DNA of 64,000 bases, from contig NZ_CP071321.1 in assembly GCF_017309585.1 (NCBI RefSeq), positions 1,116,001 through 1,180,000 on the forward strand. Reading direction: 5' to 3'. Each line of letters opens with the position of its first letter. Within the stretch, counting starts at the first letter, position 1. The notes below the pieces were generated by a model, which was not told where the DNA came from, did no database searches, and saw only the letters and a list, made by a program, of their open reading frames with translations. Source of the stretch: Nitrogeniibacter aestuarii (GTDB taxonomy: Bacteria > Pseudomonadota > Gammaproteobacteria > Burkholderiales > Rhodocyclaceae). The translations under genes were made by a program, and so were the position numbers. Shown here one piece after another: positions 1 to 8,900 of this stretch.

Positions 1-264
1 CGGCTCGAGCGCGACAAGGCGCCCGAAGCGCGACAGAAAGCGTGCGTTGAGCGCGTAACCACCGGATGGGCCGACCAGTACCAGCGTGCGTGCGTCCGGC
101 TTCCAGGCGTTCAGCCAGGTGCCGACGGCCTGATGAAAAGGTGCCCAGCCTCTGGCGTGGTAGCGCCAGGCGCGCCAGTGGTAGCCCAGCCCGCCGCTGG
201 CATCGTTCCAGCGGTCGCGCAGCTTGGTCGGGTCGGTGTTCAGGCGTTCAGGGCCTGCCACCAC
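1..264 (-). CDS. Partial protein with SAM-methyltransferase-like motif (3' part outside window)
   Basis: An open frame runs off the left edge. It starts at a GTG (264, or 261) that overlaps the end of the DUF2478 gene, as expected for a co-transcribed gene. The readable 88 or so residues contain TLVLVGPSGGYAL followed by LVALEP. This spacing resembles the glycine-rich motif I and acidic motif II of Rossmann-fold SAM-dependent methyltransferases. The rest of the protein is outside the window, so the family is a guess; no substrate can be proposed. Codon use is like that of its neighbours. Confidence 0.5.
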   Translation of the reverse strand, partial: MVAGPERLNTDPTKLRDRWNDASGGLGYHWRAWRYHARGWAPFHQAVGTWLNAWKPDARTLVLVGPSGGYALNARFLSRFGRLVALEP

Positions 265-746
265 TGGCGCAGGGCGTCGGCCGTCATGGCCAGGCTGGCG
301 CTTTCACCACCGGTGAATTCGTTCCACTCGGCGGTGAAACGCTCGGGTACGGCCGTGAGCAAGGGAATGCCGGCAACAACCGCATCGATCATCTCGGCAC
401 GCAGACCGTCGCCACCCGCCTCCTGAGCGCCGAATTTGTTGAAGATGGCCAGTTGCGCACCGGCGCTGATGCCCTGCTTGATCAGTGCGGCGGCGTCGGC
501 CATGGCGTTCGGGTCGAGCCGGCAGGCGTTTGACCCGGCACCCAGGTCCTGAGACAGACCCATGCGCTGCCCGGTGGGGAGGACTTCGAACTCGATACCG
601 CAGGTTTCCATGGGCCCGTTGTCATACTGGACAGCGCCCACAAGACGGACACCGGCGGCCTTGAGTTCCTGGGCGAAGTCGGCCAGCAGGGGAGAGGGGT
701 TGTAGTCGGCCGGGTAGATGACCGCGGCAATGGGCATGGCTTCCAT
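240..746 (-). CDS. DUF2478 family protein
   Basis: 168 residues starting MEAMPIAAVIYPADYNPSPL. The N-terminal beta strand (AAVIYP), the central run AGSNACRLDPNAMADAA and the segment LAIFNKFGAQEAGGDGLRAE match my memory of the DUF2478 family, small NTPase-like proteins often found near molybdate or redox genes. The function is unknown. The start at 746 has a GGAAA stretch about 7 bases upstream; a second ATG at 737 is possible. Its stop overlaps the start of the downstream partial gene, and a 4Fe-4S protein gene lies just upstream on the same strand. Confidence 0.65.
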   Translation of the reverse strand: MEAMPIAAVIYPADYNPSPLLADFAQELKAAGVRLVGAVQYDNGPMETCGIEFEVLPTGQRMGLSQDLGAGSNACRLDPNAMADAAALIKQGISAGAQLAIFNKFGAQEAGGDGLRAEMIDAVVAGIPLLTAVPERFTAEWNEFTGGESASLAMTADALRQWWQALNA

Positions 747-812
747 ACTGCGTTTCCGCTCAATGAACTGGCCTCATTGTCGCATGAGGCGGTGATGATG
801 CATCGACCCAGA

Positions 813-1520
813 TCAAGTCTCGCTGGTTTGCTTCAGGTGAGCGCGGATCATGGCGAGCGAATGGCTGTACATGTGCTCGATCTGCTCGGGCGGGTAGCGA
901 AACTGCGTGCCCACCGGGCAGGCGAGCCGGGCCAGACAGGTGGTGGCGCAACTCGAATCCGGGCGGGTGCGATTGGCCAGGCAGGCGGGCAGCGAGAAGC
1001 CGTCGCCATCCATCGCGCGGGCCGGGCAGGCGCTCACGCAGGGCGTGCCCTCGCAGCTTTGGCAGGGGCTGACAAGCAGTTCGGCCCGTGGGGTGATGGG
1101 CAGGTGCGTGTCGGCGAGGACGGCCGCACGATAGGCAAACCAGCTGCCCCAGCCTGGGTGAACCCCCACCTTGAACGGCGAGTCGTGATGCCAGCCGGCA
1201 AGCTGGCCGAGTCGTTGAAGGCCGACGGCAGTCTCTCCGGGATACAGCCAGTGCACATCGGCCATGTCGGTCAGCCCGGCGAGCCACGCGGCGACGACAT
1301 GCCGGCTGAAGTCATCCATCGGATGGGCGCCGGTGGTGTTCGATTGAAGCAGGGCACGCCAGAAGCCGGGGCCGGCGTGACCCACCAGAATCAACTGTCG
1401 GGGTGCGGTGCGCGGCAGGCCGGCACGAACATCCGCCGGCAGTGTGGCCACGTCGAATACCGCCTGCAGGTTGAGCCCGGCCGCATCGAGGGCCGCGAAG
1501 GCCGGGCTGCTCACGGGCAC
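813..1520 (-). CDS. 4Fe-4S cluster protein, QueG-like ferredoxin fold
   Basis: 235 residues with a GTG start at 1520 that overlaps the thioredoxin gene end by 10 bases. The C-terminal half carries CQSCEGTPCVSACP, a ferredoxin-type cysteine pattern, followed by CATTCLARLACP, a second cysteine group. The middle part (GVHPGWGSWFAYRAAVL) resembles the region before the iron-sulfur domain in epoxyqueuosine reductase-like proteins, but the protein is shorter than QueG. A role in electron transfer is likely; the partner is unknown. Translational overlap with the thioredoxin suggests they work in the same redox process. Confidence 0.6.
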   Translation of the reverse strand: MPVSSPAFAALDAAGLNLQAVFDVATLPADVRAGLPRTAPRQLILVGHAGPGFWRALLQSNTTGAHPMDDFSRHVVAAWLAGLTDMADVHWLYPGETAVGLQRLGQLAGWHHDSPFKVGVHPGWGSWFAYRAAVLADTHLPITPRAELLVSPCQSCEGTPCVSACPARAMDGDGFSLPACLANRTRPDSSCATTCLARLACPVGTQFRYPPEQIEHMYSHSLAMIRAHLKQTSET

Positions 1521-1864
1521 GGGCCCATGGCGGCGAGCGCGTCTTCGACCTCCTGAGGCTGTTGCGGGCGCACCACACGGGTGCGCTCCACACCATCACG
1601 CAAGAAGATGAGCGTTGGCCACAGCTTGACCTTGAAGTGGCGCCCGAGGCGTCGGCCGGGGCCGTCTTCGATACGCACATGGTTCAGCGATGGATGAGCA
1701 CTCAAAGCCGGATCGACCAATGCACGTGCCCGCGCGCAGTGCCCGCACCAGGGGGCGCCGAAATCGAGGATCAGGCAGCCGGGCGTCAGGCTGACTTCAT
1801 CCGGGGTGAGGGGGCTGGGGCTGTACTCGGGCATGGGCTGCGGGGCCGCGGCGGCGGGCATCAT
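1511..1864 (-). CDS. Thioredoxin family protein
   Basis: 117 residues. The core LILDFGAPWCGHCARARAL carries the redox-active WCGHC motif near residues 39-43, and KLWPTLIFLRDGVE carries the cis-proline loop that follows it in thioredoxins. WCGHC rather than WCGPC is the disulfide-isomerase-like variant. There is no clear signal peptide, so it is probably cytoplasmic. It is the first gene of an overlapping run with the 4Fe-4S protein and possibly the DUF2478 protein, all on the minus strand. Confidence 0.8.
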   Translation of the reverse strand: MMPAAAAPQPMPEYSPSPLTPDEVSLTPGCLILDFGAPWCGHCARARALVDPALSAHPSLNHVRIEDGPGRRLGRHFKVKLWPTLIFLRDGVERTRVVRPQQPQEVEDALAAMGPCP

Positions 1865-1927
1865 CGTTGTTGCCGCAGTCTGACACAGACCCGTAGCACG
1901 TGCGTCCAGCGCGGTGTGCCGCCGCGC

Positions 1928-4039
1928 TCAGTCCTGCAAGAACCCCGGATCGGCAAAGGCTCCGGTGAAGTTGGTTGATGTCGTCGCGTCGAAGATGGCG
2001 TAGCCGTTCTTGCCGGCATGCTTGGCTTCGTACATGGCTTTGTCGGCATGCCGGATCAGGTGCTCGCCGTCAACATTGTCATTGGGATAGGTGGTCATCC
2101 CCACGCTGGTCGATACCTTCAGTTCGACACCTTGAAAGGAGACCGGTCGGGCGCATTCCTCGATGATCCGCTCGATCAGATGAATGCACTGGTCCAGGTC
2201 CGAGAGCCCCGGCATCACCGCGACGAATTCATCGCCGCCAAGTCGCGCCAGGGTATCGGTGCGTCGCAGGACGGCCTTGACCCGGTTGGAGACGGCCTTG
2301 AGCACTTCGTCGCCGGCCTTGTGCCCATGGTTGTCGTTAACGGCCTTGAATCCGTCCAGGTCCATGTACAGAAGGGCCAGTGAGGTGTCGTCCCGGTCGC
2401 AGCGGGCGATGCCTTGCTCAAGGCGGTCGTGCAGCAGGGCGCGATTGGGTAGCCCGGTCAGCGCGTCGAAATGCGCCATGCGCTTGAGCGCCTCGCGTTG
2501 TTCGCGCAACTGGGTGATGTCCGAGATCAGCGCCACATAGCGCCCCACCGACATGTCGTCGCTGGGCACCGAGCTGATGGTGAGCAGACCGGCGTAGTTC
2601 TGACCGCTTCTGCGCCGCCCCTGGACTTCACCGCTCCAGCACCCCTCGGTCTGGAGGGCCTGCAGTATGTTGGTCTTGAGCCGCTCAAGCTGAGGGCCGG
2701 TGGTGAACATCTCGCCGGTACGGCCGATCGCCTCGCGCCGGTCGTACCCGGTGATCTGGGTGAAGGCCTCGTTGATCTGCAGAATGCGTCCGCTGAAATC
2801 GGCGATGGCGACACCCTCGTGGGTATGGTCGAACACGGTGCTGGCCAGGCGCATGTGGGCTTCGGCGCGTCGTCGCTGTGTGATGTCCCGGGCGATTTTC
2901 GAGGCGCCGACAATGCGTCCGTGTTCGTCGTGCACAGGCGAGATCGTCACCGATACGTGGATCGGGGTCTTGTCACGGCGGATGCGCACCGTCTCGAAAT
3001 GGTCGACCCGTTTCCCCGCCCGGATCTGGCCGAGAATGAAGTCCTCTTCATGGGCCTTCTCCTGCGGGAAGAGCATCAGCATGGGTTGGCCGATGGCTTC
3101 TTCGGCAGTGTAGCCGAACACGCGCTGCGCCCCGGTGTTCCAGCTGGTGATGATGCCGTCGAGCGTCTTGCTGATGATGGCGTCGTCCGAGGATTCGATC
3201 AGCAGCGCGGCGAGTGCGTTCTGTGCATCCGCCTGTTTGCGGGCAGAAATGTCGCGGGCGATTTTCGAGGCCCCGACGATGCGCCCATGCTCGTCGCGCA
3301 AGGGCGAGATCGTGGCCGAAATGTGGATCAGTCGCCGGTCCTTGCGGACGCGAAGGGTCTCGAAGTGCTCGATGCGCTCGCCGTTGCGAATCCTGCGCAG
3401 GATGTCGTCTTCTTCGTCGATCTTGTACTGCGGGAAGAGCATCAGCATGGGCTGGCCGATGGCTTCTTCGGCGGTGTAGCCGAACACCCGTTCGGCGCCC
3501 TTGTTCCAGCTGGTGATGATGCCGTCGAGCGTCTTGCTGATGATCGCGTCGTCCGACGATTCGATCAGCAAGGCGGCCAATGCTTTCTGGGCGTCGGTGT
3601 GCTTGCGTTCGGAAATGTCGCGGGCAATCTTGGCCGCACCCACGATCTGTCCGGCCTCGTTCTGCATGGGCGAAATGGTGATCGACACATGAATCAGCCG
3701 GCCGTCCTTGTGCCGTCGCACCGTGTCGAACGGGTCGATGCGCTCGCCAGCGCGCAGGCGATCGACGATCTGGTGCTCTTCATGACGGCGCTCGGCCGGG
3801 TAGAGCATCAGTACGGACTGGCCGATGGCCTCGCCAGCGGTGTAGCCGAACATGCGCTCGGCGCCCCGATTCCAGGTGGTGATGGTCCCGTCGAGGGCCT
3901 TGGTGATCAGGGCATCGTCCGAAGCGTCGAGAACGAACCTGAAGCGCTCGAGTTCCAGAGCGCTGTCGGATGAAAGCGCGGGCGTGGCCGTCTGCGCTGC
4001 CATCGGCGCGCGCTGGTCCTGCATGTCGCTCTCGTTCAA
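1928..4039 (-). CDS. Diguanylate cyclase with four PAS domains
   Basis: 703 residues starting at a TTG (4039) with AAAGGA seven bases upstream. Three highly similar PAS/PAC units occupy roughly residues 30-400 (each contains a form of SSDDAIISKTLDGIITSWN and a form of GRIVGASKIARDI). A more divergent PAS follows at about 405-525. The C-terminal GGDEF domain carries the catalytic GGDEF motif. Five residues before it lies RRTD, matching the RxxD inhibitory site for product feedback. No EAL domain and no membrane segments are seen, so this should be a soluble c-di-GMP synthase responding to small-molecule or redox signals through its PAS domains. Confidence 0.92.
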   Translation of the reverse strand: MNESDMQDQRAPMAAQTATPALSSDSALELERFRFVLDASDDALITKALDGTITTWNRGAERMFGYTAGEAIGQSVLMLYPAERRHEEHQIVDRLRAGERIDPFDTVRRHKDGRLIHVSITISPMQNEAGQIVGAAKIARDISERKHTDAQKALAALLIESSDDAIISKTLDGIITSWNKGAERVFGYTAEEAIGQPMLMLFPQYKIDEEDDILRRIRNGERIEHFETLRVRKDRRLIHISATISPLRDEHGRIVGASKIARDISARKQADAQNALAALLIESSDDAIISKTLDGIITSWNTGAQRVFGYTAEEAIGQPMLMLFPQEKAHEEDFILGQIRAGKRVDHFETVRIRRDKTPIHVSVTISPVHDEHGRIVGASKIARDITQRRRAEAHMRLASTVFDHTHEGVAIADFSGRILQINEAFTQITGYDRREAIGRTGEMFTTGPQLERLKTNILQALQTEGCWSGEVQGRRRSGQNYAGLLTISSVPSDDMSVGRYVALISDITQLREQREALKRMAHFDALTGLPNRALLHDRLEQGIARCDRDDTSLALLYMDLDGFKAVNDNHGHKAGDEVLKAVSNRVKAVLRRTDTLARLGGDEFVAVMPGLSDLDQCIHLIERIIEECARPVSFQGVELKVSTSVGMTTYPNDNVDGEHLIRHADKAMYEAKHAGKNGYAIFDATTSTNFTGAFADPGFLQD
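2885..3990 (-). repeat. Three tandem ~366-bp PAS-coding repeats
   Basis: Within the diguanylate cyclase gene the same sequence recurs with a period of about 366 bases. Clear anchors are near 2890, 3254 and 3622 (variants of gcgggcgattttcgaggc). The two units closest to the GGDEF end are the most similar at the base level, which points to a recent internal duplication of a PAS-coding unit. Confidence 0.75.
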
Positions 4040-4339
4040 GGCGAAATCCTTTCCTGACTATCCGGTTCGGGCGCACCGGACATATCCACATTTACCCTAT
4101 TGGTATCGGTCGGGAATGGGAAAACTTGAAATAATAAAATCATCAAAAAACATATTTTGACCAAGGTGTATTTGCAGTGCGTCGGCCTGATGGTGGCCGC
4201 CTGATCGACTCGACATGGGGTGTGCACCCCATGGTGGAACCCGTCGGGGCTCGACAGAATGACGAAACCGGCATGTGCCGCGTCGGATTCACAACCAACG
4301 ACCCCGGTGATTGCCAGGGTGCTGACTCAAGGAGAGGCC

Positions 4340-4852
4340 ATGATCAGGCGAATGGCTGGACTGCTACTGCTGATTTCAGGTGCGTCGATGGCCGCGACGC
4401 CCGAGGCGCTGTACGCGCAGCGTGACGCGGTCACCGGCGGCGCCTGCGTCCCGATGGCGCAGCTCGCGGATAGCGGCACCGTCGTTCATCCGCTCGAGGA
4501 CGGTACTGCCCTTCATGTCGTCCCGTGTCGCGCCACCTTCGCCGACGTGATCTCGGTCGTCATTCTTGAGCAGGACGGAGGGCTGCGGACCCTGCACTTT
4601 CCCGAACCCGGCATGCGCATGGGCTCGCGCTGGCAGGATGCACGTATGGATCGTATCGGGGTGACCACCCAACTGTCGTCCCCGACAATGCACGATGACG
4701 GTTCGCTGGTGAGCCGTCAGCGCATTGCTCCGGGCATGGGCGATGGCTACATCGTCCAGTGTTACCGCATCGAGGATGGCGCGCCCGTGCTGAGCCACTT
4801 CACCATTGAACGGGTGGGCGAGCCCGCCATCATCCTGTGGCCCTTGCCCTGA
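4340..4852 (+). CDS. Exported protein of unknown function
   Basis: 170 residues. I chose the ATG at 4340 because AAGGAGAGG lies just upstream and because the protein then begins with a signal peptide (MIRRMAGLLLLISGASMAA). The frame is open further upstream, but that part does not look coding. Two cysteines in the mature part (GGACVP and HVVPCRA) and a third near the C-terminus (IVQCYR) suit a periplasmic protein. I do not recognise a family. It lies 30 bases before another exported protein gene, so the two are probably an operon. Confidence 0.7.
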   Translation: MIRRMAGLLLLISGASMAATPEALYAQRDAVTGGACVPMAQLADSGTVVHPLEDGTALHVVPCRATFADVISVVILEQDGGLRTLHFPEPGMRMGSRWQDARMDRIGVTTQLSSPTMHDDGSLVSRQRIAPGMGDGYIVQCYRIEDGAPVLSHFTIERVGEPAIILWPLP

Positions 4853-4882
4853 GCGGGGCAAACAAATAACGAGAGAACGCGT

Positions 4883-5803
4883 ATGCGCCCGATACTCAAG
4901 ACGCTGCTCATGACCGCCCTCGCAGCCATCCATCTGCCTGCAAGCGCGCAGGACGTCCATCGTGACGCCATGGCCCTGACCATCGATCATTTCAACGCCG
5001 GCCACACACGTGAGGTGACCGACGCGGGACCTGAATTCCGCTTCATGGTCGCCCTGCTCAAGGCGGTGGGTGAGACCATCCCCGAACTTCAGCCGGCTGA
5101 GGCCACTCAGCCCCCGGGGCGAGCCGGTTACCATGAGCCCTTTCGCTTCCTCTCGGCCAGTGACTTCATGGCCGCAGCGACGGACGCGGTGGCAGAGGCG
5201 CAGCCGCGCCGGGGCGACGTCCTTCGGGCGGCCGTTGACGATGTCGTTGCAGCTTGCCCGTATCGCAAGAGCAGCACGATCTCCGAGATCTCCAATGGCG
5301 AGATGCAGGTGACCCGAAGTACCACGACCATGTACGAACTGGGGACCCGAAGCCGACAGCAGTGCGCTGCCAAAGGGCTGACCGATGCACTGGCCGCCAT
5401 CGGGCTGAATCTCATCGTCGTCAAGGAAGACGCCGCCCGCTACGGCACCACGCTGACGGTTTATGCCGGTGGGGATTCGGACGGCTGGCGGGACATGCGT
5501 TTCGTCAAGGCGGAGGCGCTCAGAATTGAAGGGGCCGAGACACTGTTCAGTGCGCTCGACACCATCAGACTCGCCCGGATCGGTGAGAACAAGGGTGTGC
5601 AACTGATCGGCAGTTCCGGGGCCGCCACGTTCACCGATCCCGTCAAGCTGCGCTATGAGCACGGCTGGGGTGATTGTCCGGCCGGTTGCATCCATCGACA
5701 CTTCTGGGTGATCCGTGTGAAGCCGACGGCCACCGGGGGTGGTGCTTATGATTTTGCCGTGACGGTGGAGCAGGAAGGCGGCGATTCGCTTCCCGGGCGC
5801 TAG
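4883..5803 (+). CDS. Exported protein of unknown function
   Basis: 306 residues with a signal peptide (MRPILKTLLMTALAAIHLPASAQ) and an AACGAGAGAACGCG leader before the ATG. The C-terminal part contains YEHGWGDCPAGCIHRHFWVI, a cysteine- and histidine-rich stretch. I have seen similar stretches near the ends of uncharacterised secreted proteins but cannot name a family. The rest shows mixed alpha/beta composition without known motifs. It follows another exported protein by 30 bases, and both may be expressed with the large sensor kinase downstream. Confidence 0.7.
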   Translation: MRPILKTLLMTALAAIHLPASAQDVHRDAMALTIDHFNAGHTREVTDAGPEFRFMVALLKAVGETIPELQPAEATQPPGRAGYHEPFRFLSASDFMAAATDAVAEAQPRRGDVLRAAVDDVVAACPYRKSSTISEISNGEMQVTRSTTTMYELGTRSRQQCAAKGLTDALAAIGLNLIVVKEDAARYGTTLTVYAGGDSDGWRDMRFVKAEALRIEGAETLFSALDTIRLARIGENKGVQLIGSSGAATFTDPVKLRYEHGWGDCPAGCIHRHFWVIRVKPTATGGGAYDFAVTVEQEGGDSLPGR

Positions 5804-5956
5804 GGGTGCTTCCGGGCACCTGACCCCCTGAAAAGCACGGCCGTGATTCGATTTGCGCCTCCAAACCCAATACAATCGGGTAACAGGAGATGGCCCGTCG
5901 CTCACGATGCAGGCCGCTCCATGGCAGGATAAAACGACGAAAGCCAGGGGGGCGTC

Positions 5957-8900
5957 GTGGACGAACAGGTCCAGAAAGGACTCATCATCGGCATTGGGGC
6001 GTCGGCGGGCGGCTTGCAGAGCTTGCGCCCTCTGGTGAAGGAGATTGCCTCCGACACCCCGCATTTCATCCTCGTGGCGCACCACATGGCGTCGCATCAG
6101 CTGAGCAATCTGGCGGAATTGCTGGCCACCCAGGCCGCCGTGTCGGTCAGTTACGCCAGCGATGGCAGCCCGATCAGCCCGCGGCAGATTCTGGTGTGCC
6201 CGCCGGGATACGACATCATCGTCGAGCAGGAGCGCGTCCGCCTGGTCGATCCGCTTCCCGGTGCGTCGATCTCACCGTCGATCGATCGCCTGTTTGCGTC
6301 CATGGCCGACGTGTTCGGCGAGCGTGCCGTGGCCGTTGTTCTCTCCGGTTCGGGCCGTGACGGCACGATCGGCGCTGGCAAAGTGGCCGCGGCCGGGGGG
6401 CATGTCATAGCGCAGGCACCAGATCAGGCGGTGCATCCGTCAATGCCCGAATCGGTGCTCAATGCGGATATTGCCGATCTGATGGGCGATACCGGTCAGA
6501 TTGCCGCCTGGCTGAACCGGCCGGAGGCATTGATCAGCGAGGGCAACGCCTGCCACGAGGTGGACGCCAAGCGCATCGATGAACTGCTGCAGCGGGTCAG
6601 CGCCGCAACCGATCTGGATCTGTCCCGCTACAAGGACCAGACGCTGCGGCGCCAGATCGTGCGGCGCTATCGCAGCCTGGGCCTGGACGGGTTTTCCGAC
6701 TACATGGAGTACGTCGATACCCATGAAGACGAGCTGCTGACGCTCTACCAGAACTTCCTGATTTCAGTGACCACCTTCTTCCGCGACGAAGAGGCCTTCA
6801 CCGCCTTGCGCGATGCGCTTGCGCCGGTCATCGAAGCACGTCGCGAAGGGGACAGCTTTCGCGTCTGGGTGCCTGGCTGCGCCACGGGCGAAGAGGCGTA
6901 TTCGATTGCAATCCTGCTCGCTGAGCTGCTTGAGGGGGCTGACAAGCGCCTCGATCTGCGGATCTTTGCCACGGATGTGGATCAGCGCGCGCTCGAGCGT
7001 GCCCGGGGCGCTGTCTTCTCGCAGGAGGCCATTGCCAAGCTGAAGCCGGCACACCGGGACCGATGGTTCTCGGCGTGCAGTGACGGGTGGCGGATCAGCA
7101 AGGACATCCGTGATCGGGTGGTGTTCTCCCTGCATGACGTGACGGTCAATCCACCCTTCATCCGGATGGACCTCATCAGCTGCCGTAACCTGCTGATCTA
7201 TCTCAAGCCGGAACAGCAACTGGAGCTGATCCGCACCTTCCACTACAGCCTCAATCCTGACGCCTTGCTGTTGCTGGGGCGTTCTGAGTCGGTCGGATTC
7301 GCGAGCAATCTGTTTTCGGCGGTCGAAGCCGATGCCAAACTCTTCCGGCGCAAGAACAGCGTGGAATCCTATCCGTTGGGACAGTTGCGCTTTCGCAGCC
7401 ACCGGGCCGGGCCGGTTCAGGCGTTTTCCAAACCGACGGCCACCGTGCAGCGCCAGCATCAGGTCGATGACGCCATGGCGGCGCTGGTCGCCCAGTACGC
7501 GCCGCCGGCCGTGCTGGTCAACGCCAACTTCGAACCGGTGCGCTTCTTCGGTCGCGCGCAGCGCTTCTTCTCGCTGGACGAAGACAATCCTGACTTCGCG
7601 GTGTTCTCCCTGTGCCTGCCCGAACTGCGTTCCGAACTCAAGGCGCTGTGCTACCGCATGGTGCAGGAGAATGCGCAGGCACTCCATGGCGGCACCATCG
7701 CCCTGAGTCATCACGGACTGCCCTCGAGGATTCGTCCATTGGTGCGGCGGCTCGACGTCAACGATGGCGCCAGCGACCTGTCTCTACTGGTGTGCTTCGA
7801 GGAGCTCAGCGTCGAGACTGTCGTGGCGGGTGCACCCACCGGTGACCAGGAGGTACTCCCGGCAAATGAGGTGGCGACCCTGAGAACGGAACTCGCCAAC
7901 ACCCGCGAGCACTTGCAATCGGTCATCGAAGAGCTCGAGACCTCGAACGAGGAACTGCAGTCGCTCAACGAAGAGGTTCAGTCCTCCAGCGAGGAGCTGC
8001 AAGCGTCCAACGAAGAGTTGCAGTCGTCCAACGAGGAGCTCACGACCCTCAACGACGAGTTGCGCACCAAGTCGATGGAGGCAATCGACCTCAACACGAC
8101 GCTGGCGAATATCCAGAACTCCCTGCGCTCAAGCCTCATCGTGGTGGACAAGAGCGGCCGGATCGCGCGCTTCAATGCGCTGGCCAGCCGTATTTTCGGG
8201 ATCGTCGAGAGCGACGTGGGGCAAAGCCTGTATGGCATCCCCTGCCATCTCGATCTGTCGCAGTTGCGCGAGCAGGTCAGCCAGGTCATCGAGACCAGTG
8301 TGTCGGTCAAGGAGCGTGTGCATCACGGCGAGTTCCACTACCTGATGCAGATCGACCCGTACCGCAATGAAGTGCAGGAGGTGGCCGGGGCGGTGCTGAT
8401 CTTCTCCGACGTCTCCGCATTGCATCGTGCCGAGAGCGCCAACGAGGCGCTTGAGCGACGCTTCCGGCTGGTGTGGGAGTCGAGCGTCGAGGGCATGACC
8501 GTTGTCGATGGCGACGGCTTCATCCAGATGTGCAATCCGGCACTGGCGCTGATGTTCGGCTACTCGGTCGAGGAATTGACGGGGCAGAGCATCGAGACCC
8601 TGGTGCCCGAGGCACAGCGTGCCGCGCACGAGCATTTGCGCACCCGGTTTCTTGGCAAGCATGGATTGCGTCCAACGGCCCGCCTGAACGATGTCGTCGG
8701 ACGCCGTCGCAACGGCGAGGTATTCAGCGTCGAGATCAGTCTGAGCGCCTTCGAGATCGATGGCGAGAATCAGGTCATCGCGACGGTGACGGACGTGTCG
8801 GCGCGAAAGGCCGCCGAGCAGGCCTTGCGTCGCAGTGAGGAGCGTCTGAGGTTCGCACTGAGCGCCTCCAACGCCGGGGTGTGGACCTGGGATGTCAAGA

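Noticed and set aside
2471..3973. 500-codon open frame on the plus strand
   Set aside because: Antisense to the PAS-GGDEF gene; its internal repetition mirrors the PAS repeats.
2885..3990. CRISPR-like repeat array
   Set aside because: The period is about 366 bases and lies in coding PAS repeats. No short spaced repeats typical of CRISPR were seen anywhere in the window.
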